DNA from: Fodinibius sp036381435 | GTDB taxonomy: Bacteria; Bacteroidota; Rhodothermia; Balneolales; Balneolaceae | Direction: 5' to 3' | Assembly (NCBI GenBank): GCA_036381435.1 | Contig: DASVCW010000001.1 | Location: forward strand, 1 to 64,000 | DNA: 64,000 nucleotides | In this document: positions 53,101 through 60,710 of the stretch, one piece after another | Numbering within the stretch: position 1 is the first letter of the stretch | Layout: each line of letters opens with the position of its first letter | Translations under genes and position numbers: made by a program | The notes under the pieces: model-generated | What the model was told of the DNA's origin: nothing | Databases searched by the model: none | The model's input: only the letters and a program-made list of their open reading frames with translations

Positions 53101-53514
53101 ATTATAACGGACAAGTTCAAAAACATCATCACCGGAACGCCCGACCTGAAGAGCATAACCATTGACAGCACCTTCGAGATTGGCACGATCACTTATCAAA
53201 AAAACAGTAGCTTTATTGCTCCCGGAAGGCGGAGAAGATGCGTTATATTTGAAGAAAAATTCCCAGCTGCCGGTTATTTGGTTAGATGGGGTTGACAGGT
53301 AAGCTGGATTTGCCCCGTCATTTCCCGCTAATTGAAGCAGATTATTTCTTTCAACAGGAGTGATGACAAAAAGCGAATCATCGCCTGTCCAGGTGGGATT
53401 ATTGGTAAAATCTCCGTCTTCAAAACCGTCTATAAAATTGATGTTTTGTCCCGTGGCAATGTCTGTTATCGCCAGTGAAAATAGTAGGGATAAGAAAAAG
53501 ATGTAATAGCCCAT
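50158..53514 (-). CDS. Secreted multi-domain lamin-tail protein with FlgD-like C-terminus
   Basis: An 1118-aa exported protein. After the signal peptide (cleavage near 22) comes a concanavalin-like stretch (about 25-225, GFEDGDF and TGSWEFFFKYN). Then three lamin-tail domains, each starting with INEVMY/INEFLY (near 325, 580 and 830) and ending with LERR/LERK/LERI, separated by Ig-like domains (DVVFNRAYD, LRLIFSENI, EVQFSEFI). The final 90 residues, SPNPFSPDGDG to GIYIVVFEAYN, are a FlgD-Ig/T9SS-like end. It is probably at the cell surface; the ligand is unknown. Confidence 0.85.
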   Translation of the reverse strand: MGYYIFFLSLLFSLAITDIATGQNINFIDGFEDGDFTNNPTWTGDDSLFVITPVERNNLLQLAGNDGANPAYLSTPSNQITGSWEFFFKYNASSPPSGSNKATVFLISDRANLEGAVNGYALQVGRSGDDVFELVRYNAGSATTILSDTTIIKNNETGYRVKVTRSSMGEWQIEVGKDYDGILYNSGLTVTDNTYTSGSYSGVLVEYTSTRADNFFFDFKVDFPPFAITDIISSSESFVDVVFNRAYDSSTVSRDDFVLNDGSVELSSLEFTAVDTIRIHFTKALPSDQYKLSVNGISDFAGNQLQPANKTFIIFGAFDLGDVKINEVMYDPPSDLPDLQEYVEIINTSNKYLNLSGWEIGDEVDFELLNASPAVLSPKGFLVLSSDTAALYRLFGPRPYLQNNLPAFNNGGDTIRLISNTGTTVDSLSYTPDWGGENVALERRSLSAPGTFKENWGESPNGTGTPGLANEVTVDQEPPALTRLFMVDASTLRLIFSENITASTATNLSNYAITPPRSVQLISAHKDSVTLFLNEGLISGQTYEVTVSNISDIFGNILASASKKVEYFKIEKAKRGDIVINEFLYDGGAEFVEIYNTTDKNFDLSNWYIGDSSNKVSVGENVQLQGNSYLIITESNSFAASKSNALVLSDFPALNNSGDAIYLQNEGGITIDSLFYSQSWGIASGISLERKDPLAASNDASNWKPNLSPAGNSAGVENYSFEPDKNPPKAIFAKALPNGQTEVQFSEFIQLTGDVKFLINGHPLSVTSFDSTKANAITLENLPAEISAPATKITVLNLTDVKGNRASKSEIAVAQPLRPSDLVINEVMYNPLNDSDDNQADQSEYIELRNTRDYAISLEGIVLHDAPDEDGNLRTLQPVTTAAKWVPPKGVVLIYADETSIFERSKIAHFFDLEAPLKRSVIRIDRSTLSLASTGDAIFIADSSGTTIDSVFYDESWQNPNLIDSRGIALERISPVGNSNDKSNWSSSVHPKGGTPNAENSIYQANIESRREVGISFSPNPFSPDGDGYEDNLFVNYKLDQPDYLLKVQIYDRYGRFITELADGKQAGFEGTLIWDGRKSDGSRNRIGIYIVVFEAYNSTTGKNKAFKKTVVLARRLN

Positions 53515-53530
53515 ACCGATTTTTTAATTA

Positions 53531-53566
53531 AAAAAGGTGTGAAGCAGCTCTCAACCACTTCACCCC
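53531..53566 (-). promoter_or_regulatory. Terminator-like hairpin in the leader of the lamin-tail gene
   Basis: On the minus strand, GG-x-GTGAAG pairs with CTTCAC-x-CC around a loop TGGTTGAGAGCTG and runs into TTTTTT, 17 bp before the ATG. No gene lies upstream on this strand, so it is not a neighbour's terminator; an attenuator is possible. Confidence 0.45.
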
Positions 53567-53718
53567 GGAAGGACATTTGCTCTCTCTTTTTTCTTATCTT
53601 AACGGCTTATCTTTTAACGTCTCTATTAGTAAGACCCTTGAGAAAGGAAATCCTTACAAAGTTTTTGAATTTTTTTTCATATCATTTGTTTAGACACTCT
53701 TAACCCTGATGTTTTTTT

Positions 53719-54120
53719 ATGGATTTTAATAAAAGTCGTTCTGTACCTTTCGAAATAACCGATATTTCTCACGGTTTACAGGAGTTGAAAGGTCTTGTGA
53801 GTCTAAGTAAAAAAGGTTTTGAACTGGAGTTTGAAGTGCAGGACAGCTTGATCGGTTTTTTTAAATCAGGCATTACTAATTTGACGATTCCTTTCTCTGA
53901 TTTAGAATCTATCACTTATAAAAAAGGATGGTTTGGCGGTAAAGTGATTTTGGAAGGCACATCAATGAAGGTTTTTGAAGACTTGCCGGGAGCAGAGTTA
54001 GCTACCTGTACTTTAAAAATTAAGCGAAAACACCGGGATGAGGCGGAAAAACTGATTTCAAGTGCGCGAATGCGATTTTCGGAGTATAAACTGAATGAGC
54101 TTGATGATGATCAGCAGTAG
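53719..54120 (+). CDS. Hypothetical PH-like protein
   Basis: A 133-aa soluble protein of mostly beta strands (GLVSLSKKGFELEFEVQD, LTIPFSDLESITYKKGWFGGKVILEG) and a C-terminal helix (KHRDEAEKLISSARMRF), the layout of a bacterial PH-like domain. No named family is recognised and no membrane segment is present. ATG start. It stands alone, divergent from the lamin-tail gene. Confidence 0.6.
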   Translation: MDFNKSRSVPFEITDISHGLQELKGLVSLSKKGFELEFEVQDSLIGFFKSGITNLTIPFSDLESITYKKGWFGGKVILEGTSMKVFEDLPGAELATCTLKIKRKHRDEAEKLISSARMRFSEYKLNELDDDQQ

Positions 54121-54176
54121 CATCAATGACACAAAATTAATTCTCGCACTATTGATGGGAAATCACTTCAAGAATA

Positions 54177-54550
54177 GGGCTAAAGCCAACTGCAATAGAT
54201 GAAGAAGGGATACTAAGCAATTGTGATAAATTTTTAAGAAAGAAATCTATTGCAGTCAGCTTTAGCTGGCTGATAAAAAGCAAAAAATAATAGTGGCTTT
54301 AGCCACATAAAAGAGGTATTCCATGTTGTGTCAGAGTTCTTTCCCGAACCGTTCAGGAGTACAACTCCCTCACAGCCAGGGAATTTGTATGCAATTTTGT
54401 CCCAGATTATTGCTATTTCGTCAAACGGATGCGAAACACTTTCCAGTTTTGATTGCAGAACAGAGATTAACGATTGAAGATTTTAGACCAGATAGTTACC
54501 CCTTACATCCTAAATCAAAAATCGCTAATCCTTGTTCTGCAATCGTCGCT
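54177..54550. repeat. Gene-free run of three repeat families
   Basis: The 509-bp spacer (54121-54629) has no credible gene. 54177-54306 has GGCTAAAGCC, CTATTGCAGTCAGC and GTGGCTTTAGCCAC palindromes of the family at 27597-27703. 54342-54379 is the inverted copy of the GAGGGAGTTGTACTCC sequence at 29780. GATTGCAGAACA (from 54452) and TGTTCTGCAATC (to about 54545) bracket an inverted pair of GATTAACGATT/AATCGCTAATC words. A GGGCAAGAAGCCC hairpin follows at about 54558-54570. Confidence 0.65.
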
Positions 54551-54629
54551 TTTTGATGGGCAAGAAGCCCGTCCTACTTTTTTCAAATCACTGTCCTTTT
54601 CAACATGGCAACGAGTTCGGGATGAGAAG

Positions 54630-55688
54630 TTATTTCAGATGCCCCTTCGCAACCAGTAACTCTGCATTTAGGATAGCACCGCCGGCGGCTCCGCGAATGG
54701 TATTATGAGCCATCGTTACGTATCCTAAATCCATGACGGCTCCTTGTCGCAAACGTCCCACCGCGGCCTGCATTCCATTTTCACGGTCAGCATGAAGGCG
54801 CGGTTGTGGAAAACGTTCTTCCAGATATAATTTAATGGGTTTACGGGGTGATGAAGGGAGATTTAAATTGGCAATCGGACTTTCCCAACTCGTGAAAGCC
54901 TGCTGAACTTCTTCAATGTTTTTCGGTTGATTTTTAAGCTTCACCGCCACCGAGAGCAAGTGTCCTTCAATAGTGGGAACGCGCACGGCGGTAGCCTGAA
55001 CTGTCATCTCATCAAAAGTGATTTTATCATCAGAGAGCTGTCCCAGCAGTTTTTTCGATTCGGTCTCTACTTTGTCTTCTTCATTTGGTATAAACGGCAC
55101 TACATTGGCAAGAATATCCAAACTGGAAACTCCCGGATATCCACCGCCGGAAACCGATTGCATGGATGTTACGATAAGAGATTCAATACCAAATTCATCA
55201 TGCAAGGGCTTGAGCGACATGGTTAGCGGTACCGATACGCAATTGGGATTGGTGACAATCCACCCGCTGCCATCGCTGCTGAACGATTGCTTTTTAATGA
55301 GATCAGTGTGATGCGGATTAACTTCGGGAATCAGCAGGGGCACCTGCTCATGCATCCGGTAATTTTTTGCATTGGAGATGACGGGAACGCCGGCTTTGGC
55401 AAAGTTTTTTTCAATGCGGCCGGCAACCGAAGAATCTAATCCCGAGAAAACAAAATCGACTCCGCTAAACTGAGAAGGACCACATTTCTGAACTTCAATA
55501 TCAGCCACATCACTTGGCAGTTCGGTTTTTTCGATCCAGTGAACGGCTTTTTTGTATAGCTTACCGGCTGAACGTTCGGATGCCCCTAATACTTCAACCG
55601 TAAACCAGGGGTGATGTTCAAGCAGGCGAATGAATTTTTGTCCCACAGCACCGGTAGCGCCGAGCACGCCGATTTTGAAATTTTTCAT
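54630..55688 (-). CDS. asd: Aspartate-semialdehyde dehydrogenase, archaeal/fungal type
   Basis: Reduces aspartyl phosphate to the semialdehyde for lysine, threonine, methionine and diaminopimelate. The 352-aa protein has LGATGAVGQKF, the nucleophile Cys150 in TNPNCVSVPL, SMQSVSGGGYPGV, and the C-terminal HNTIRGAAGGAILNAELL. These match the archaeal/fungal branch (TIGR00978-like) better than the E. coli type. No lysine genes adjoin. It is divergent from glyS. Confidence 0.93.
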   Translation of the reverse strand: MKNFKIGVLGATGAVGQKFIRLLEHHPWFTVEVLGASERSAGKLYKKAVHWIEKTELPSDVADIEVQKCGPSQFSGVDFVFSGLDSSVAGRIEKNFAKAGVPVISNAKNYRMHEQVPLLIPEVNPHHTDLIKKQSFSSDGSGWIVTNPNCVSVPLTMSLKPLHDEFGIESLIVTSMQSVSGGGYPGVSSLDILANVVPFIPNEEDKVETESKKLLGQLSDDKITFDEMTVQATAVRVPTIEGHLLSVAVKLKNQPKNIEEVQQAFTSWESPIANLNLPSSPRKPIKLYLEERFPQPRLHADRENGMQAAVGRLRQGAVMDLGYVTMAHNTIRGAAGGAILNAELLVAKGHLK

Positions 55689-55819
55689 TGTCAGTAAAAC
55701 AGTAAACAGTTATCAATTATCAGTAGTAAGTACTAATCAAAAATCGCCAATCAAAAAACATTGGAATATCGTAATAAAACGAATCAATCTTAACCATTAA
55801 TTATAGCTTTAATTTTTGC

Positions 55820-55827
55820 TATCTTTG
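55820..55827 (+). promoter_or_regulatory. Possible Bacteroidota-type -7 box for glyS
   Basis: TATCTTTG matches TAnnTTTG and is followed by GTGG, 41 bp before the glyS ATG. The -33 element at the expected spacing is weak. Confidence 0.5.
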
Positions 55828-55867
55828 TGGTTCTCAAATTCATCAAACTCAAAAATTATTAGATTTA

Positions 55868-57340
55868 ATGTCTGTTACTGAATTAAAAAATTTAGATACA
55901 CTCGTTTCGTTGGCAAAAGCCCGCGGTTTTATTTATCAATCATCAGAGATTTATGGGGGTTTAGGGGCCGTTTATGATTACGGACCGCTTGGGGTTGAAT
56001 TGAAGCGCAATATTCGCGACTTCTGGTGGAAAGCGATGACACAATATCATAACAATATCGTTGGGCTTGACGCCTCTATTTTTATGCACCCAAAAGTGTG
56101 GGAGGCCAGTGGGCACGTGGGCGGTTTTAACGATCCCATGATTGATGATAAGCAGTCGAAGAAGCGCTATCGTGCGGACATGCTGATTGAGGATCACATT
56201 GCCAAGCTGAGAAAGGACGGTAAGGATAATGAAGCTAAAGAACTTCAGCAGCAGCTTGATACTACCGGTACCCGTAACGGCCTGTGCGAAGACCTTCATA
56301 AAATTATCATAGATAACGAGATTCGGGCCCCTGAATCCGGTGCCTTTGACTGGACAGATGTGCGCCAGTTCAACCTGATGTTCAAAACACAATTTGGCGC
56401 TACTTCATCTTCTAATGGTGATGATGGCGTTTATCTGCGTCCTGAAACCGCACAGGGGATTTTTGTGAATTTCAAAAATGTGATGGATACTTCCCGTCAG
56501 CAGATTCCCTTTGGTATCGCGCAGGTGGGTAAAGCTTTTCGGAATGAAGTGGTGGCACGTCAGTTCGTATTCCGAATGCGTGAGTTCGAGCAGATGGAGA
56601 TGCAGTATTTTGTAGAGCCGGGAACCGATGAAGAAAATTATGAGAAATGGCTGGGTGAGCGGATGGAATGGCACAAAGAATTGGGAATCCGGGAATCGAA
56701 GCTGCGCGTTCATCCGCATCCCAAAGATAAGCTGGCTCACTATGCCGCAAATGCTGCCGATATTCAGTATAAGTTTCCCATCGGTTGGCAGGAAGTGGAA
56801 GGTGTTCATAACCGTACTGATTTTGATCTGAGCCAACACCAGGAGTATTCCAATAAAAAGCTGCAATATTACGATCAGAAAAAGCAGAAGCGGTATATCC
56901 CTTATGTGATCGAAACATCCATCGGTTTGGATCGTGCAGTGATGATGGTGCTGTGTGATGCCTATCGCGAAGAAGAAGTGGACGGTGATACGCGAACAGT
57001 GCTGAAATTGGATCCTAAAATAGCGCCTACCAAAGTGGGTATTTTTCCGCTCATTAAAAAAGATAAATTGCAGGATTTAGCCCGAAAGATTGAAACTGAT
57101 TTGCGCAGGGATTTCAACGTGCTATATGATGAATCAGGTTCTATCGGTAAGCGCTATCGCCGCCAGGATGAAGCGGGAACGCCATTTTGTGTTACAGTTG
57201 ATTTTGACGGGGTAGAGTCAGAAGGCGAAGATACGGTAACTATCAGATACCGGGATGACATGGAGCAGGACCGGGTAGCGGTGAGTCGCTTAAGAGAGGT
57301 GATTTCTGATAAGATGAAGAGCTGGGAAGTGGAACAGTGA
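55868..57340 (+). CDS. glyS: Glycyl-tRNA synthetase, alpha2 (single-chain) type
   Basis: Charges tRNA-Gly. The 490-aa class II enzyme is the homodimeric form shared with eukaryotes, archaea and some bacteria, not the alpha2beta2 form. Motif 1 region is AKARGFIYQSSEIYGGLGAVYDYGP-like at the N-terminus, motif 2 is FRNEVVARQFVFRMREFEQMEMQ-like, motif 3 is ETSIGLDRAVM, and an anticodon-binding domain follows from about 385. ATG start with a good -7 box upstream. Confidence 0.96.
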   Translation: MSVTELKNLDTLVSLAKARGFIYQSSEIYGGLGAVYDYGPLGVELKRNIRDFWWKAMTQYHNNIVGLDASIFMHPKVWEASGHVGGFNDPMIDDKQSKKRYRADMLIEDHIAKLRKDGKDNEAKELQQQLDTTGTRNGLCEDLHKIIIDNEIRAPESGAFDWTDVRQFNLMFKTQFGATSSSNGDDGVYLRPETAQGIFVNFKNVMDTSRQQIPFGIAQVGKAFRNEVVARQFVFRMREFEQMEMQYFVEPGTDEENYEKWLGERMEWHKELGIRESKLRVHPHPKDKLAHYAANAADIQYKFPIGWQEVEGVHNRTDFDLSQHQEYSNKKLQYYDQKKQKRYIPYVIETSIGLDRAVMMVLCDAYREEEVDGDTRTVLKLDPKIAPTKVGIFPLIKKDKLQDLARKIETDLRRDFNVLYDESGSIGKRYRRQDEAGTPFCVTVDFDGVESEGEDTVTIRYRDDMEQDRVAVSRLREVISDKMKSWEVEQ

Positions 57341-57370
57341 GAAGGGAAAAGTGAAAAGGCAGAAATGAAA

Positions 57371-57409
57371 ACAAGAATGCCGCAAGTTTGTAACTTGTGG
57401 CATTCTTGT
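57371..57409. terminator. Perfect 18-bp hairpin between convergent genes
   Basis: ACAAGAATGCCGCAAGTT (57371-57388) pairs with AACTTGTGGCATTCTTGT (57392-57409) apart from one G-T pair, with a 3-nt loop. It separates glyS from the convergent exonuclease gene and likely stops transcription from both sides. Similar GCAAGTTTGTAACTTG stems are common in Bacteroidota (from memory). Confidence 0.7.
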
Positions 57410-57426
57410 TTGGCTAAAAACTTTAC

Positions 57427-58140
57427 TCAAACCGACACTACGTTTTCGTCGGCTATTAAAGGTAGCCCTTGATACCGAAGAAATAGTTGTGCTGTAGCAA
57501 TTACATCCTTTTCGCAATATTCTGCGATGCGGTCAACGTTTTCGTCCTCCCAATATACCTTACTTACATCAGCACCGGTAATGTCATTTTTGGGGGAAGG
57601 AATCTTAAATATGTTGGTCAAAAGATCTAAAGAAGTATAATGCTTATAATCACCGAATTTCCAAAGCTCCATCGTATCCAGATGATTAATCTCCCAGGGC
57701 TTTTTGCCCGCGATGTTAAGCAAATCGGGCAGTGAAAGCCCGTTTATCAGCATTCTGCGGGCGAGATAGGGGAAGTCAAATTCCTTTCCATTATGAGCGC
57801 AAAGCAGGTGGTTATTGGTATTGTAATGTTCAAGCAGGAGATTTATAAATTCTTCTAAGAGTTGTTTTTCATTATGTCCATAAAAAGATTTTAGCCTTAT
57901 TTGCTTGTTCTCATCTTGTTTGATAAGTCCAACAGATATGCAAACTATTTTGCCAAATTCCGCATAAATTCCGGCTTTTTCATAGATATCTTCAGCCGTT
58001 AATCCATTTCTTTGCTTGTATTTGCTTTTAATGTCCCAGAGGTTCCTTTTGACATCATCAAGGTCGGTATAATCGAATACTTCGGGGACGGTCTCAATAT
58101 CAAGAAACAGGATTTTTTCGAGATTTATATTTTTGAGCAT
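57427..58140 (-). CDS. Predicted 3'-5' exonuclease related to PolB proofreading domains
   Basis: A 237-aa DnaQ-fold exonuclease. The DEDDy residues are visible: Asp14 and Glu16 in FLDIETVPE, Asp122 in HNGKEFDFPYLARR, and Tyr208/Asp212 in YCEKDV. The HLDTMELWKFGDYK stretch is typical of the PF10108-like group. It may act in DNA repair. It begins 63 bp downstream of the end of the broken sdpI gene on the same strand. Confidence 0.85.
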   Translation of the reverse strand: MLKNINLEKILFLDIETVPEVFDYTDLDDVKRNLWDIKSKYKQRNGLTAEDIYEKAGIYAEFGKIVCISVGLIKQDENKQIRLKSFYGHNEKQLLEEFINLLLEHYNTNNHLLCAHNGKEFDFPYLARRMLINGLSLPDLLNIAGKKPWEINHLDTMELWKFGDYKHYTSLDLLTNIFKIPSPKNDITGADVSKVYWEDENVDRIAEYCEKDVIATAQLFLRYQGLPLIADENVVSV

Positions 58141-58202
58141 GAAATAAAGTGTAGATGAAAATTAATGGATAAATTTTTTGAATTAAAATCAGAATGACAA
58201 AT

Positions 58203-58865
58203 TTAATTGCCTTCGACTTTGTAAAGATAGAAAGAGTAGAAAGAGGGAATAAGGGTGATGATTATGAGAATGATGAAAAAGAGTGTGGAATAACCTTTAT
58301 TTGTAAGGAAAGGAAACAGAACGATGAGTAAAACTCCGCCAATCACCCAAATGTAAGAACCAAGCCGATGAGTTTTTCGCCAATTTTGAGCATTTTCTAA
58401 TGTCTATGGCAAACGAATTCCGATAAGATAGTTGGGCTGGATAGTTTTCATATAGTTTCCCATTACTATAAAAAATACAGCCAGAGCAAGGTAAGCCCAA
58501 TTTGCGGGATGAATCTCAATGCCAGATTCCAATCCTGCGGCAATCATTCCTGCATGAATGATTAAAAGCAGAAGGATAATGGTTGTGCGTAAAATGGGCA
58601 TTGGCTTTTGATCAACTTCAATTCGCTGCTTGGGATCAATTTTGGGCAGATAAAGCAGCAGGAGATAGACTCCTACAGATAAAAGCGGTGAGAAGAAAAG
58701 GGCAAAAGATTTGGGACTATAATCATCTATTTCACCAGCAAAATTTATATGGGCTGGAATTTGTTCGGGCAGATAGCTCCATACAAAGGGAATGGCTAAA
58801 AATGGAAGCAATAATAAGACAATGTTGTACCACTCTTTTTTGAAAGCATATTTAATTGTGTTCAT
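58203..58865 (-). pseudogene. sdpI: SdpI-family membrane protein interrupted by an in-frame amber codon
   Basis: The intact part (58404-58865, 153 codons) encodes a DUF1648-type start with WSYLPEQIPAHINFAGEIDDYSP and three to four helices, then NYLIGIRLP. There a TAG (58404-58406) stands where the family has Trp in G-I-R-x-P-W-T. Beyond it the same frame runs 66 more codons, TLENAQNWRKTHRLGSYIWVI first, the classical SdpI end, with two more helices and TAA at 58203. Total about 220 aa, normal for SdpI. A single TGG-to-TAG change explains this. It follows sdpR with a 4-bp overlap. Confidence 0.85.
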
Positions 58866-59131
58866 AACTTTTTGTTTTTATTTGCCATTTCTAATAACCA
58901 GTTAGCGGCTTCTTCTAACACGGTAGTATTGATCGAATAATGAATAAATTGTCCATTGCGCTCTCCACGAATTAAACCGGCTTGCTTTAACAGGTCAAGG
59001 TGGTGGGAAATACTTGGTTTACTGATATCAAAGGCATCCGCAATCTCACCTGCATTTAAATCCTTTTCCCGCAATAAATGCAGAATTTTGCGGCGCGTCG
59101 GATCTTTTAAGGCTTTAAATAAATTGTTCAT
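58862..59131 (-). CDS. sdpR: ArsR-family repressor, SdpR type
   Basis: An 89-aa winged-helix regulator: MNNLFKALKDPTRRKILHLL, recognition helix KPSISHHLDLLKQAGL and wing GERNGQFIHYSI. No metal-binding cysteines are present, as in SdpR, the autorepressor paired with the SdpI sensor/immunity protein. Its stop overlaps the sdpI ATG by 4 bp. A near-perfect palindrome lies just before its start and is its likely own operator. Confidence 0.88.
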   Translation of the reverse strand: MNNLFKALKDPTRRKILHLLREKDLNAGEIADAFDISKPSISHHLDLLKQAGLIRGERNGQFIHYSINTTVLEEAANWLLEMANKNKKL

Positions 59132-59136
59132 ATAGA

Positions 59137-59158
59137 TATTTAGTTAATTATCTAAATA
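59137..59158. promoter_or_regulatory. Probable operator of the ArsR-type repressor
   Basis: TATTTAG, TTAATTAT and CTAAATA form a 22-bp palindrome with 20 of 22 symmetric positions, 6 bp upstream of the sdpR start. Position and size suit a dimeric winged-helix autorepressor. Confidence 0.55.
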
Positions 59159-59274
59159 AAATCAATATTTTTTTCCGGTGAACTTTTTGAAGGAATTCTA
59201 TTCCCGAACTTCCACGTTCTAGTTAATCATAAATAATGAATCATAAATCGCAAATCAAAGAGAGGGCTAATCAA

Positions 59275-60045
59275 ATGAACAAAACAAAGAGATCAGTAAA
59301 AGTAGCTGTGGTAACGGGGGGCGCACAGGGAATCGGCAAAGCTATAACTCTGAAGCTAGCCACTGAACACTGGGAGGTAATTGCCGTTGATATTGACAAA
59401 GAAGCGGGTGGGGAGCTTTTGGGACATAGTAAGATATATTCGATAGTTTTTAAGCATCTTGATGTGTCTGACGAAGATTCGGTTGAGCAATTTTTTAACT
59501 TTGTTGAAAAGGAATATGGCCGGCTGGATGCTTTAATCAATAATGCCGGTTTGGCATCCCCAGGCAACGCCCCGATTGAAAAATTAAAGTTTAATGAGTG
59601 GCATGAAAAAATAGCGGTTAATTTATCGGGGCCTATGCTTTGTTCGAAATATGCTGCGAATCTTCTTCGAAAATCAAAAGGATCGGTGGTTAATATAGCT
59701 TCAACCCGTGCACTGATGTCTGAACCCGATAATGAGGCCTATTCCGCATCGAAAGGTGGTGTGGTAGCACTGACGCATGCACTGGCAAATTCTCTGGGAC
59801 CGGATGTGAGAGTGAATGCCATTAGCCCCGGATGGATTGATGTGCGAAACTGGCAAAAGCGGAGCGAGCGTGATGCGGAGCCTTTACGTGAAGTCGATCA
59901 TAAACAGCATCTTGTAGGCAGAGTGGGGCGACCTACAGACATCGCTGATATGGTTTCCTATTTGATATCAAATAGAGCGGGATTTATTACCGGCCAGAAT
60001 TTTGTTATTGACGGCGGCATGAACCGAAAAATGATTTATCAGTAA
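59275..60045 (+). CDS. Short-chain dehydrogenase/reductase
   Basis: A 256-aa classical SDR: TGGAQGIG (14-21), NNAG, NIAST with the catalytic Ser and EAYSASKGG with Tyr and Lys, and PGWI. Cofactor is probably NAD (acidic residue after beta 2: AVDIDKE). The substrate is unknown. An upstream ATG at 59236 is encoded by ATAAATCG repeat words; ATG 59275, with GAGAGGG at a good spacing, is the likelier start. Confidence 0.85.
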   Translation: MNKTKRSVKVAVVTGGAQGIGKAITLKLATEHWEVIAVDIDKEAGGELLGHSKIYSIVFKHLDVSDEDSVEQFFNFVEKEYGRLDALINNAGLASPGNAPIEKLKFNEWHEKIAVNLSGPMLCSKYAANLLRKSKGSVVNIASTRALMSEPDNEAYSASKGGVVALTHALANSLGPDVRVNAISPGWIDVRNWQKRSERDAEPLREVDHKQHLVGRVGRPTDIADMVSYLISNRAGFITGQNFVIDGGMNRKMIYQ

Positions 60046-60046
60046 A

Positions 60047-60114
60047 GGATTCATAATGAGTGATGAGTAAAGAGTAAATTTCTCACGCATCACTCTTTTA
60101 CTCATTATGAATCC
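60047..60114. terminator. Bidirectional hairpin between SDR and sodC genes
   Basis: GGATTCATAATGAGT words (60047-60061) face ACTCATTATGAATCC (60100-60114); AGTAAAGAGT and ACTCTTTTACT pair inside. It is made of TGAGT-type words and separates convergent genes. Confidence 0.6.
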
Positions 60115-60119
60115 GTCAA

Positions 60120-60710
60120 CTACATAGAAGATTGAGATTCTGTATTGGCGATTCCAATCACACCGCAGCCAATTCGAGCTCCTGCTGCTCCCGAAGGTTG
60201 AGAAGTGAGATCATCCTGCCCCTGATGAACAATAACGGCACGGCCAATAATGCTATTTGGGCCGTTAAGCTGAATATGCGAATCGACATAATCTATGGTA
60301 GCATTACCTTCTGCATCAACTTCAATATTTCCCATGTCCCCCATATGACGCAGTGAATCGGTAGGAGCGGCGTGGGGGTTTTCATTCGGGTTATAATGTC
60401 CGCCGGCTGAAGATAAATCAGGTGCTGTGCAATCTCCATACTGGTGAACGTGGAAACCATGCGGACCTTCCGTTAATCCTTCCAATTCGGCATGAACCCG
60501 AACCCCTTCTGCCACTTTTTCGAAAGTTGCAATTCCCGAAACATTGCTTTCCTCAGTGGGATAAATAATGGCGACAGCTTTTGTATAATCGGTTGTATTT
60601 TGTTCTACTTCGTTCTGAAGCTGTTCTTGAACTGTTGCTTCTTCTGTACAGCCAATCATAAAAAAAACAATACAAAGGCTAATAAAAATTTTGTTTAATG
60701 GCTTAATCAT
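60120..60710 (-). CDS. sodC: Cu/Zn superoxide dismutase, lipoprotein
   Basis: Dismutates superoxide outside the cytoplasm. The 196-aa protein has a lipoprotein signal (lipobox MIGC, Cys21). Cu ligands His87 and His89 (HGFHVHQYGDC), bridging His105 (GGHYNP), Zn ligands His113, His122 and Asp125, and Cu ligand His162 are all present; Cys94 and Cys182 can form the conserved disulfide. It stands alone with its own spacer. Confidence 0.95.
   Translation of the reverse strand: MIKPLNKIFISLCIVFFMIGCTEEATVQEQLQNEVEQNTTDYTKAVAIIYPTEESNVSGIATFEKVAEGVRVHAELEGLTEGPHGFHVHQYGDCTAPDLSSAGGHYNPNENPHAAPTDSLRHMGDMGNIEVDAEGNATIDYVDSHIQLNGPNSIIGRAVIVHQGQDDLTSQPSGAAGARIGCGVIGIANTESQSSM

Noticed and set aside
54323..54659. 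Plus-strand ORFs after the PH-like gene
   Set aside because: They translate repeat palindromes, lack ribosome sites and have no protein-like character.
58297..58500. Minus-strand ORF overlapping the sdpI break
   Set aside because: It runs in another frame across the nonsense site; the SdpI similarity continues in the original frame, so this is a shadow.
58203..58865. Amber codon recoding (suppressor tRNA or pyrrolysine)
   Set aside because: TAG ends accA and prs normally and no suppressor tRNA is in the window; a point mutation is simpler.
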